In this document: piece after piece, positions 1 through 10,920 of the stretch
Layout: every line of letters starts with the position of its first letter
How positions within the stretch are numbered: the first letter of the stretch is position 1
Source: Crambe crambe
Taxonomy: Eukaryota; Porifera; Demospongiae; Poecilosclerida; Crambeidae
DNA: 64,000 nucleotides
Assembly: GCA_963924555.1 (NCBI GenBank)
Contig: OZ004581.1
Coordinates: 8,781,338 to 8,845,337 of the forward strand
Direction: 5' to 3'
The notes under the pieces: generated by a model
The model's input: only the letters and a program-made list of their open reading frames with translations
Databases searched by the model: none
What the model was told of the DNA's origin: nothing
Translations under genes and position numbers: made by a program

Positions 1-3000
1 CAGTGAAGGTACAACAGGGTAAGAGAATAGACAGCATGTAAGTAACAATGCAGAGAGTGAATACGTTCAGAATAACTTACCACCTGAAGGAATGAAATTA
101 AGCATCAAAATACGACAGTGAAGGTACGACAGGGTAAGAGAATAGACAGCATATAAGTAACAATGCAGAGAGTGAGTCAGTTTAGAATAACTTACCTCCT
201 GAAGGAATGAAATTAAGCATCAAAATATGACAGTGAAGGTACAACAGGGTAAGAGAATAGACAGCATGTAAGTAACCATGCAGAGAGTGAGTACGTTCAG
301 AATAACTTACCAACTGAAGGAATGAAATTAAGCATCAAAATACGACAGTGAAGGTACAACAGGGTAAGAGAATAGACAGCATGTAAGTAACCATGCAGAG
401 AGTGAGTACATTCAGAATAACTTACCGACTGAAGGAATGAAATTAAAGCATCGAATACGACAGTGAAGGTACAACAGGGTAAGAAAATAGACAGCATGTA
501 AGTAACAATGCAGAGAGTGAGTACGTTCAGAATAACTTACCCACTGAAGGAATGAAATTAAGCATCAAAATACAACAGTGAAGGTAAGACAGGGTAAGAG
601 AATAGACATCATGTAAGTAACAATGCAGAGAGTGAGTCAGTTCAGAATAACTTACTCGCTGAAGGATGAAATTAAGCATCAAAATACGACAACAGGTTAA
701 GAGAATAGACAGCATGTAAGTAACAATGCAGAGAGTGAGTACGTTCAGAATAACTTACTCGCTGAAGGATGAAATTAAGCATCAAAATACGACGACAGGT
801 TAAGAGAATAGACAGCATGTAAGTAACAATGCAGAGAGTGAGTACGTTCAGAATAACTTACCTTCTGAAGGAATGAAATCAAGCATCAAAATACGACGAC
901 AGGGTAAGAGAATAAACAGCATGTAAGTAACAATGCAGAGAGTGAGTACGTTCAGAATAACTTACCTCCTGAAGGAATGAAATTAAGCATCAAAATACGA
1001 CAGTGAAGGTAAGACAGGGTAAGAGAATAGACAGCATGTAAGTAACAATGCAGAGAGTGAGTGAGTTCCGAATAACTTACCTCCTGAAGGAATGAAATTA
1101 AGCATCAAAATACGACAGTGAAGGTACGACAGGGTAAGAGAATAGACAACATATAAGTAACAATGCAGAGAGTGAGTCAGTTTAGAATAACTTACCTCCT
1201 GAAGGAATGAAATTAAGCATCAAAATACGACAGTGAAGGTACAACAGGGTAAGAGAATAGACAGCATGTAAGTAACAATACAGAGAGTGAGTCTGTACAG
1301 AATAACTTACCAACTGAAGGAATGAAATTAAGCATCAAAATACGACAGTGAAGGTACAAAAGGGTAAGAGAATAGACAGTATGTAAGTAACCATGCAGAG
1401 AGTGAGTACGTTCAGAATAACTTACCGACTGAAGGAATGAAATTAAAGCATCGAATACGACAGTGAAGGTACAACAGGGTAAGAAAATAGACAGCATGTA
1501 AGTAGCAATGCAGAGAGTGAGTACGTTCAGAATAACTTACCCGCTGAAGGAATGAAATTAAGCATCAAAATATGACGACAGGTTAAGAGAATAGACAGCA
1601 TGTAAGTAACAATGCAGAGAGTGAGTCAGTTCAAAGTAACTTACATACTGAAGTAATGAAATTAAGCATCAAAATACGACAGTGAAGGTACGGCAGGGTA
1701 AGAGAATAGACATCATGTAAGTAACAATGCAGAGAATGAGTCAGTCCAGAATAACTTACTCGCTGAAGGATGAAATTAAGCATCAAAATATGACGACAGG
1801 TTAAGAGAATAGACAGCATGTAAGTAACAATGCAGAGAGTGAGTACGTTCAGAATAACTTACCTTCTGAAGGAATGAAATTAAGCATCAAAATACGATGA
1901 CAGGGTAAGAGAATAAACAGCATGTAAGTAACAATGCAGAGAGTGAGTACGTTCAGAATAACTTACCTCCTGAAGGAATGAAATTAAGCATCAAAATACG
2001 ACAGTGAAGGTACGGCAGGGTAAGAGAATAGACAGCATGTAAGTAACAATGCAGAGAGTGAGTGAGTTCAGAATAACTTACCACCTGAAGGAATGAAATT
2101 AAGCATAAAAATACGACAGTGAAGGTACGACAGGGTAAGAGAATAGACAGCATATAAGTAACAATGCAGAGAGTGAGTCGGTTTAGAATAACTTACCTCC
2201 TGAAGGAATGAAATTAAGCATCAAAACATGATAATGAAGGTAAGACAGGGTAAGAGAATAGACAGCATGTAAGTAACAATGCAGAGAGTGAGTATGTTCA
2301 GAATAACTTACCAACTGAAGGAATGAAATTAAGCATCGAAATACGACAGTGAAGGTACGGCAGGGTAAGAGAATAGACAGCATGTAAGTAACAATGCAGA
2401 GAGTGAGTCAGTTCAAAGTAACTTACATACTGAAGGAATGAAATTAAGCATCAAAATACGACAGTGAAGGTACGGCAGGGTAAGAGAATAGACATCATGT
2501 AAGTAACAATGCAGAGAGTGAGTACGTTCAGAATAACTTACCAACTGAAGGAATGAAATTAAGCATCGAAATACGACAGTGAAGGTACGGCAGGGTAAGA
2601 GAATAGACAGCATGTAAGTAACAATGCTGAGAGTGAGTACGTTCAGAATAACTTACCACCTGAAGGAATGAAATTAAGCATCAAAATACGACGACAGGGT
2701 AAGAGAATAAACAGCATGTAAGTAACAATGCAGAGAGTGAGTACGTTCAGAATAACTTACCTCCTGAAGGAATGAAATTAAACATCAAAATACGACAGTA
2801 AAAGTAAGGCAAGAGAACAGACAGCATGTAAGTAACAATGCAAAGAGCGAGTACGTTCAGAATAACTTACCTCCTGAAGGAATGAAATTAAGCATCAAAA
2901 TACAACAGTGAAGGTACGGCAGGGTAAGAGAATAGACAGCATGTAAGTAACAATGCAGAGAGTGAGTACGTTCAGAATAACTTACCTTCTGAAGGAATGA

Positions 3001-5345
3001 AATTAAGCATCAAAATACGACGACAGGGTAAGAGAATAAACAGCATGTAAGTAACAATGCAGAGAGTGAGTACGTTCAGAATAACTTACCTCCTGAAGGA
3101 ATGAAATTAAGCATAGAAATACGACAGTGAAGGTAAGACAGGGTAAGAGAATAGACAGCATGTAAGTAACAATGCAGAGAGTGAGTACGTTCAGAATAAC
3201 TTACCTCCTGAAGGAATGAAATTAAGCATCAAAATACGACAGTGAAGGTACGGCAGGGTAAGAGAATAGACAGCATGTAAGTAACAATGCAGAGAGTCAG
3301 TTCAGAATTACTTACCTCCTGAAGGAATGAAATTAAGCATCAAAATACAACAGTGAAGGTACGGCAGGGTAAGAGAATAGACAGCATGTAAGTAGCAATG
3401 CAGAGAGTGAGTACGTTCAGAATAACTTACCCCCTGAAGGAATGAAATTAAGCATCAAAATACGACGACAGGGTAAGAGAATAGACAGCATGTAAGTAAC
3501 AATGCAGAGAGTGAGTACGTTCAGAATAACTTACCAACTGAAGGAATGAAATTAAGCATCAAAACATGATCATGATAGTGAAGGTAAGACAGGGTAAGAG
3601 AATAGAGAGCATGTAAGTAACAATGCAGAGAGTGAGTCTAACTTACTTGCTGAAGGAATGAAATTAAGCATCAAAATACAATGACAGGGAAAGAGAATAG
3701 ACAGCATGTAAGTAAGTAAATGCAGAGAGTGAGTACGTTCAGAATAACTTGCCTCCTGAAGGAATGAAATTAAGCATCAAAACATGATAATGAAGGTAAG
3801 ACAGGGTAAGAGAATAGACAGCATGTAAGTAACAATGCAGAGAGTGAGTATGTTCAGAATAACTTACCAACTGAAGGAATGAAATTAAGCATCGAAATAC
3901 GACAGTGAAGGTACGGCAGGGTAAGAGAATAGACAGCATGTAAGTAACAATGCAGAGAGTGAGTCAGTTCAAAGTAACTTACATACTGAAGGAATGAAAT
4001 TAAGCATCAAAATACGACAGTGAAGGTACGGCAGGGTAAGAGAATAGACATCATGTAAGTAACAATGCAGAGAGTGAGTACGTTCAGAATAACTTACCAA
4101 CTGAAGGAATGAAATTAAGCATCGAAATACGACAGTGAAGGTACGGCAGGGTAAGAGAATAGACAGCATGTAAGTAACAATGCTGAGAGTGAGTACGTTC
4201 AGAATAACTTACCACCTGAAGGAATGAAATTAAGCATCAAAATACGACGACAGGGTAAGAGAATAAACAGCATGTAAGTAACAATGCAGAGAGTGAGTAC
4301 GTTCAGAATAACTTACCTCCTGAAGGAATGAAATTAAACATCAAAATACGACAGTAAAAGTAAGGCAAGAGAACAGACAGCATGTAAGTAACAATGCAAA
4401 GAGCGAGTACGTTCAGAATAACTTACCTCCTGAAGGAATGAAATTAAGCATCAAAATACAACAGTGAAGGTACGGCAGGGTAAGAGAATAGACAGCATGT
4501 AAGTAACAATGCAGAGAGTGAGTACGTTCAGAATAACTTACCAACTGAAGGAATGAAATTAAGCATCAAAATACGACGACAGGGTAAGAGAATAAACAGC
4601 ATGTAAGTAACAATGCAGAGAGTGAGTACGTTCAGAATAACTTACCTCCTGAAGGAATGAAATTAAGCATCAAAATACGACAGTAAAAGTAAGGCAAGAG
4701 AACAGACAGCATGTAAGTAACAATGCAGAGAGCAAGTACGTTCAGAATAACTTACCTCCTGAAGGAATGAAATTAAGCATCAAAATACAACAGTGAAGGT
4801 ACGGCAGGGTAAGAGAATAGACAGCATGTAAGTAACAATGCAGAGAGTGAGTCAGTTCAGAATAACTTACCTCCTAAAGGAATGAAATTAAGCGTCAAAA
4901 TACAACAGTGAAGGTACGGCAGGGTAAGAGAATAGACAGCATGTAAGTAACAATGCAGAGAGTGAGTACGTTCAGAAAACTTACCTCCTGAAGGAATGAA
5001 ATTAAGCATCAAAATACAACAGTGAAGGTACGGCAGGGTAAGAGAATAGACAGCATGTAAGTAACAATGCAGAGAGTGAATATGTTCAGAATAACTTACA
5101 AACTGAAGGAATGAAATTAAGCATCAAAATACGACAGTAAAGGTAGGGCAAGAGAACAGAAAGCATGTAAGTAACAAAATGCAGAGAGTGAGTTTATTCA
5201 GAATAACTTACCCACTGAAGGAATAAATTAAGCATCAAAATACAACAATGAAGGTACGACAGGGTAAGAGAATAAACAGCATGTAAGTAATAGTGCTGAA
5301 AGTTGTCAAGAATAACTCACATCCTGAAGGATCTAAATATGTCAA
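1..5345 (-). repeat. Array 1: ~115-bp tandem repeat, each unit a candidate 3-nt exon with splice sites
   Basis: About 48 units of ~115 bp run from the left edge to 5345. On the minus strand each unit reads TGCTTAATTTCATTCCTTCAG, then three variable bases, then GTAAGTTATTC. That is a branch-point-like motif, a pyrimidine tract, an AG acceptor, a 3-nt exon and a strong donor. Triplets seen by eye in minus sense include GAG (commonest), TTG, GTG, TAT, CGA, AAG, TCG, TGG, CGG, GGG, CAA, TTT and, in the diverged last unit, GAT. One unit near 3750 has a GC donor. A ~700-bp stretch at about 2183-2880 recurs almost exactly at 3739-4436, showing amplification in blocks. The array continues past the window edge, so its downstream exons are unseen. 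Short open frames inside it (60-94 codons) are read-throughs of the repeat and are not called as genes. Confidence 0.9.
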
Positions 5346-5928
5346 TGAAGGTATGACAGGGTAAGATAATGAGAAGTGATAAAACAATATGTTAATGAAG
5401 TATAAGTAATGACTTACCAGGAGAAGGGGTAATAAGTTCCAACATCAAATTGAGTGTGTATGGTGTGAAAGAACATGATGCCAAATATAATAATGTCAGT
5501 CTTGAATGACTCACCTCCTGAAAGAAAACATTGATACACATACTAACTAAAGGTCGTGATCATAACATAATTCAGCACTTTCTAATCAATAAATATTCCA
5601 GACACAATCTTGAAACCGCCTTCCTTTTTTGGTAAAGGGTTGACAAGTGAGAATTGGCCCCACCCGTACGTACACATGGGCCACATAGGCACACTGCAGT
5701 ACAGCACAAACTGCACTTCAGGTGAGGAAGGAATGAGCTTCCAATTCATTACCAGTGGGTTGCATTGGTACACCCTCTATAATCAATACTCCACAACTAA
5801 ATGAGCTGTCACACCCTAGTCCCTAGCTACCTTTTTCATGTGAATACACTCACAAAATATGGTTCAGCTCTGCTAGAAGTAGCCTTCTTCTCTGCTTCTT
5901 CATTCTCTTCACCTTTTTTATCACTCAT
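5321..5928 (-). CDS. Head 1: first exons of an array-containing gene (partial)
   Basis: The first exon is 5854-5928: ATG, 25 codons, beginning MSDKKGEENEEAEKK and ending AEPYF, followed by donor GTGAGT at phase 0. The next candidate exon is 5753-5776, 24 nt after acceptor TTATAG, reading RVYQCNPL before a weak GTAATG donor. Two single-codon exons follow: GAG at 5515-5517 between TTTCTTTCAG and GTGAGTC, and GAT at 5321-5323 between CCTTCAG and GTGAGTT. Then array 1 begins. All boundaries are phase 0. The 5' peptide is charged and has no signal sequence. The same head occurs at 12.8-13.2 kb and 51.6-52.0 kb. The 24-nt exon differs from those copies by exactly one CCA codon, which supports coding. 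The remainder of the gene lies left of the window, so function is not known from this copy. Confidence 0.55.
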
Positions 5929-6670
5929 GATGTGATCCAGTAAATATTTCTTACCTGATCCAAAAGTCTGTGGGTTCAAAGGTTATAATGATTCACTACG
6001 CATGCGCAAGATGCAAGTGGTTTCTGCACATAAATAAATCTGAAATGGTCTCAAAATTAATGTCTAACCTAGATGAGTGAATGGTTTTAAGAAAGCATAA
6101 ATGAAGAGATTAGACAACATGATAAGCATTAAGTGATACCTGCACGTGAAAAGGGGAAAGTCATTCAGCCTGCAGTGTGAAATAATGTCACACTGATCTG
6201 TCCTTCTTTACTTCTCTCTATTTATTACACAGGTGCACATGTCTGCATCCTTCTCAATATAATTATCAGTCTGTAAAGGATGCAGTATATGTATATGTAC
6301 CTGTAGCACCTGTGTGATAGAGAGAAGTTATTAAAGAGGGATGGATCAGTGTGTCTATTCACAACACACTAACAAAGAACCTCATTTATTTACTCATAGA
6401 TTGAAGAGCCTGAGTGAATACATTCACACACTTCTTCTCTATCTGACCTCTCACCCACTTCTCTCTCATCCACCATCTAACCGCTCACCCACTTAATTCC
6501 TTCTTCTCCATTTAACCTCTCACCCACTTCTCCATGCATCCTCCACTTTTTCTCCATCAAACCTCGCACCCACTTCTTCTCCACCTAACCTCTCACCCAC
6601 TTCTTCTATCCTGTCACATACTTCCTATCCACCTAGCCTGTCCCACAATTTTTAGCCTGCCGCCCACTTG
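5929..6670. other. Upstream region of head 1, part of a segmental duplication
   Basis: No gene is seen. The stretch matches 20640-21110 and 53000-53580 closely. Positions ~6430-6660 are a degenerate pyrimidine-rich minisatellite built on CTCTCACCCACTTCT-like units. As the region lies immediately 5' of the minus-strand first exon, it would contain that gene's promoter, but no core promoter motif can be pointed to. Confidence 0.5.
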
Positions 6671-6832
6671 ATGGAGGAACTCTTTCAGAGTTCTGACCGT
6701 GACCAAAGATGTCAGTCAACAACATTCAATGCACTGCAATATGAGCACTTAGACAAAGCATGTGACATATCACTCAAGTCATGTGTTGAGGACAGACTCC
6801 TGTACAATTCAGTAATGTTTCTGCAAGAAAAG
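6671..6832 (+). CDS. Possible plus-strand exon, unrecognised
   Basis: An ATG-initiated frame of 54 codons, beginning MEELFQSSDRDQ and ending FLQEK, stops at a GTTAGC that could be a donor. It is conserved at 53582-53743 with no indels, although three of the few substitutions change amino acids. No continuation exon was found. It may be a first coding exon or chance; no family is recognised. Confidence 0.25.
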
Positions 6833-7575
6833 GTTAGCTAACTATACAATTTTTATTATTATGGGGGGGGGGGGGGCCTCTGATTTCAATTTAAAAAAAT
6901 AACTAGCAGAATAACACTGAGCCAATGACTTATCCTGTTTTTGCTTCCCAAATACCTGATGCAATAATATAAGAAAACTCTAAAAATTTTCCCAGGGGAG
7001 CATACCCTAGTTGGCAGGCCTTGCATGCTGTGTAGCCTACCTTCAATTCCTCAATGGAACCCAGATTTGGTACCCCCCAATATTTCGTAGTGGATTTTGT
7101 ACCCATGCGAAATATCATAGTTGATTTTGCACCCCCACACCAAATATCCTTGAATTCTCCAGTGGTTTTGGTTTGATATCCCCATGGGTGCAAAAATCCC
7201 TAAGTAGATTCAAAATCCACTAACACATCTTTTCAGTGGATTTGGTATGGGGGAGCATAATAATTCACTAGTGGATTAGGTAGGGGTACAAAAAAAGGGG
7301 TGCCGAATTTCCTGTGACACCATACCTGGTCTTACACCTTAAGTTACAGTATACATGGGCATCATGCCCCCCCCCCTTTCAAATTCCTAGATCCACCCCT
7401 GTACATAAGCAAGATTTTTCTGGTAATTTCTATGTCATATATCTATGGTACAGTACATATGTACATGTTAACCTCCTTTTTCTCGAGGGTGGGCATAGGC
7501 GCCGCCAGACTAGACATGCAATGTGGTCTTAATAATAATCATTGTTATGATAATACCATGGATATTACAAAGCAT
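6833..7575. other. Non-coding, low-complexity segment
   Basis: This holds a poly-G run near 6863-6876 and, at about 7050-7290, a loose repetition of GTGGATTTTGTACCCC-like words. The region is duplicated at 53744-54485. A readable minus-strand frame at 6930-7193 is composed of these words and is not called as a gene. Confidence 0.5.
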
Positions 7576-9813
7576 TTAAATACACAACTCCTGATCTGAA
7601 ATGAAGTGAGACGCTAAAGGCATCTCAGGAACAATCACTTCACAAGGTTGTGGCCCAGCCCCACCCATTTCTTTCACAGCTAAATACTGTGAATGTGATG
7701 AGCTGTAATCTGGGAGATCTTCATCACTGAAGGAAACGTCAAATTCATTCCCAGAATACTCTTCACTGGAGCTGGCAGTAGAATCTTCATTGGAGTAGAT
7801 ACTCCCCTCGTTTCCACTCATCTCAGGAGGTACTTCGTGGGACGGCTGGTAAGTGGTGTGAGCATGAAGAGAAAATGGCATTGTGATCACAAACTCATCT
7901 CCCTCAACATAAACAGCATTCGCTTCAGGGAGAAGTGGCATAGCATAGCTGCCATCTTGTGTCTCAGTGGCCTCATCATTCGCATCACCAGCTGCTTCAA
8001 TAATCGCTATGGCATTGTTTGGACCAAGACCAAATAAAAAGCGCAAATATTTGTAAAGACGTGAAAAAAACTGGCCGACAAGGATAGTGATTCTCCATCT
8101 GTTCTGATTCAATGGAGCTTGGAATTCAGATGATGCAGAATCGACTGAGTAATGAGGTGTAACGTCAGAAGTCTGAAAGTGATGAGAGTCAAGTCATTAC
8201 CAGGTGAGGTGAGGCCTGAGCATGAAAAGATTTCAAGTACACTGGGAAGGATTCCGAAGTATTGGACAACCAAGAGGATTCAAGTAGCAACTCTTGATCG
8301 TTTAACGCACCATTTCCACCACCATTCAATCGTGCTAGTTCTCTGTTTAGCCTGTCACCCACTTTTTGGCGAGGAACGGAGAAACATTCGTGGTGAGTGG
8401 CTTGCATGCTGGCATATCTCTGAAGTAGTTCCTCTACAGGATTGGGAGAGAATTGTGGAAGATAAGACTGTACATTTTGATGGAGAGGGTTGATGGTTTT
8501 TATACCGAATATGTCGATGAGAGTTAAAGTATAGCGATACAAGCACTTGGAGAGGTCACGTGCTGAGGATCGGTTCGATAGTCGGACTTCTTTGCAATTC
8601 TGTAGATGATTCTGCAGGTAGGTAGAAAAATGAATTTATCAAATGGATGTGTAATCTGCTCATATAGTTTCATTGCTGCTGAAACATAGTTTATAGTTCA
8701 CCCAACAGTGAAAATAAGGATAAAACGCTTCACAGTGAAATCTCTGAACAAGGGGCCAAATTCAGCCAAACTGAATGGAATGAAATGACCTTTCCTAACC
8801 TCCGGAAAGGGCCAACCTCTCTACAAAGATCAAAAAAATAATAATCTGTCCCAAACATTGAACCTGGCTGTTGTTCAGTATGTGCACATCTGCTCTCAAT
8901 CCCCTCAGAACCTCCCTTTATACTCTCAATCCCCTCGGAACCTCCCTTTATACTCTCAATCCCCTCGGAACCTCCCTTTATCCACTCTCAATCCCCTCAG
9001 AACCTCCCTTTATCCACTCTCAATCCCCTCGGAACCTCCCTTTATCCACTCTCAATCCCCTCGGAACTTCCCTTTACCCACTCTCAATCCCCTCGGAACC
9101 TCCCTTTATCCACTCTCAATCCCCTCGGAACCTCCCTTTATCCACTCTCAATCCCCTCGGAACTTCCCTTTACCCACTCTCAATCCCCTCGGAACCTCCC
9201 TTTATCCACTCTCAATCCCCTCGGAACTTCCCTTTACCCACTCTCAATCCCCTCGGAACCTCCCTTTATCCACTCTCAATCCCCTCGGAACTTCCCTTTA
9301 TCCACTCTCAATCCCCTCGGAACCTCCCTTTATCCACTCTCAATCCCCTCGGAACCTCCCTTTATCCACTCTCAATCCCCTCGGAACCTCCCTTTATCCA
9401 CTCTCACTTTTAACTGTTGTCTTGGAAGAACCAACTCACACAATGGACACACCACTAGTGGAACCATAGCAACAAATCCATTACACCTGGCATAATATGG
9501 AAGTTCCGATACCTGCAGTAAGATAAGCAGTTGTGAGTTAGCTGTACAAGATCTGAACGAGGTCCTAGACATGACATAATCTATGCTTACATGTGTCTGC
9601 GACCAACGACTGTGATCTATCGTGCCATGCCTTCCAAGTATCATCTCACACTTTAGCTATTTAACTCTAATGACTTACCCTGCTGGCTACATCATCGAGC
9701 AGCCTTTTGTTTCGAGCATTGTAATCAGATAGCTTCTTTCTTTGGCCACGGCTTGTATACGTATTGTTATAAGGTCGGCAATGCTGAATTCGAAGTTGCT
9801 TAATAACTGACAT
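7576..9813 (-). CDS. Four-exon gene of unknown function, complete copy
   Basis: Four phase-0 exons give about 415 residues from ATG to stop. Exon 1 (9679-9813, 45 codons) begins MSVIKQLRIQHC and is Arg/Lys-rich, containing RGQRKKLSDYNARNK. Exon 2 (9408-9512, 35 codons) has a hydrophobic core with CNGFVAMVPLVVCPLC, a short CxxC-containing segment. Exon 3 (8201-8611, 137 codons) includes FSPNPVEELLQRYASM. Exon 4 (7576-8172) has a hydrophobic stretch ILVGQFFSRLYKYLRFLFGL and then a long acidic Ser-rich tail. Intron 3 is only 28 nt (8173-8200), GTAATG to TTTCAG. Intron 2 is filled by a 32-bp minisatellite. A second, frameshifted copy lies at 54486-56550. Exon 1 resembles the first exon at 61059-61202. 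I do not recognise the family. The hydrophobic segments suggest membrane association, but that is inference. Confidence 0.65.
8893..9406. repeat. 32-bp minisatellite in intron 2 of the unknown gene
   Basis: About 16 copies of a unit read on plus as ACTCTCAATCCCCTCGGAAC followed by CTCCCTTTATCC. On the minus strand it abuts the exon-2 donor, and the first bases of the intron (GTGAGAGTGGATAAAGGG) match the unit's ATTGAGAGTGGATAAAGGG. The tract therefore seems to have grown from the donor itself. Long plus-strand frames across it are artefacts of the repeat. Confidence 0.9.
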
Positions 9814-9911
9814 GGTTGGAAAGCTAGGTAACTCATAGAATACTCATTCGAGCGTATTAATAGTTTTAAATTTAACCGCGAACCCAGCGCCATTCACCTT
9901 ATTTTCGCGGG

Positions 9912-10166
9912 TCAACCTGATTGCATATTAAACTGGTAACAGGATGGTGCGTGTTGTTTTGATATAATATACAGCAGCCATGGTCTGAGGATATGCACAC
10001 TATGCAGCCATGGGGTCCTCCTGTTCAGCTTGTAGGCTTCCATTTCTTCTTCAGTGGGTTCCCGACACTCCCCATCCCTCTTCAGAGAGTTGTATGGTCT
10101 CTTCCTCTCATCCATCACCATCAGTCTCTCCATCTTCCCCTCTCGGTCCTCCTCAGCCAGTAGTGC
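9912..10166 (-). pseudogene. SLU7 C-terminal exon fragment, frameshifted
   Basis: After an acceptor CCCACCCTCAG at 10167, the minus strand reads [11 protein letters not shown], then [16 protein letters not shown] and [15 protein letters not shown]. This matches the conserved C-terminal block of the pre-mRNA splicing factor SLU7 (DERKRPYNS...[10 protein letters not shown]...DPMA). Just after the NRR the expected DPMA is found in another frame, with a stop at about 10000, so the coding frame is broken by a small indel. No other SLU7 exon (zinc knuckle, N-terminal region) is visible nearby. The same broken fragment is at 56680-56934. It is most simply a partial gene copy carried along with the segmental duplication. 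Confidence 0.7.
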
Positions 10167-10920
10167 CTGAGGGTGGGGGAGGGGAATAGATCAGGTGATT
10201 TTATCAAAGCTGAAAGATACTGATTATGGTACAGTAAACTCCCTCCTTAATTAACAAAACCTTCTGAATTCCTATTAAGAGCCATTAGTTATTAATTGGA
10301 TAGAGAAAACATGACTACATTTTTGAGAAATAACAACACTATTTTTTTGAAATTCTTCATTTTCCTAACAATAATTCTTTCAATTTAGTGTGACCTGATA
10401 ACATGATGTCAATATGCAATTTTCCCCACTTTGGAATTTCACCAATTTTCATAGCAACAAATACCACCAAGGATTAAACAAAGAGGGTTATACAATAGAA
10501 TTACTCAAACCCACCCCAAGGCAATTGCACTTCATTATTATGGTGATGGCATTGACGTGTGACAGTGGAGGGTAGAAATCTTTTGAAAAAAGACTCACCA
10601 GTGACCTCAGCTACCTAATTAACCCTACCAGTGAGGTAAGATAGCTCTTGGATCCACAGAAATCTTATAGACCAGATAAAGGGAATCTTCCCCTGCTATC
10701 CCCCTAAAAACCACTAATTCAATGATTATTTAATAGGACCTAGACACAATAAATCTAGAAAACTATTGTAATTATTGTGTATCCATACACCAGCCACTAC
10801 AGTGGATTTCAGCTGAGTTGTCCATAGACTTCAGAAATAGGAGTGTCTTAGTTGTTTACATAATGTTATTGTGATAAACCACCATGGTGGTTTTGCTTAC
10901 AGTACTAGCAGGTCAAAGTA
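10167..10920. other. Non-coding tail of the duplicated block
   Basis: AT-rich, no supported exon. It matches 56935-57566 until about 10800, where similarity stops in CCAGCCACTAC; that point is the duplication breakpoint. Array 2 starts abruptly at about 10921. Confidence 0.5.

Noticed and set aside
297..2613. Short minus-strand proteins of 60-94 residues in the arrays
   Set aside because: They are the same read-through of the repeat in successive frames; the unit length is not a multiple of three and they cross the splice motifs.
1..5345. CRISPR-like array
   Set aside because: Repeats are ~115 bp, nearly continuous, with no unique spacers, in an intron-rich eukaryotic context.
5582..5773. 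63-codon minus-strand frame
   Set aside because: Beyond the first 8-9 codons it is broken by non-triplet indels in the other two copies; only the 24/27-nt exon is retained.
6930..7193. 87-codon minus-strand frame
   Set aside because: Made of repeated low-complexity words; no splice or start support.
7837..8493. Plus-strand frames opposite the unknown four-exon gene
   Set aside because: Shadows of the minus-strand exons, which have matching phases and splice sites.
8858..9469. Long plus-strand Ser/Pro/Leu repeat proteins
   Set aside because: They are translations of the intronic 32-bp minisatellite, open only because the unit lacks stops; the minus-strand gene explains the region.
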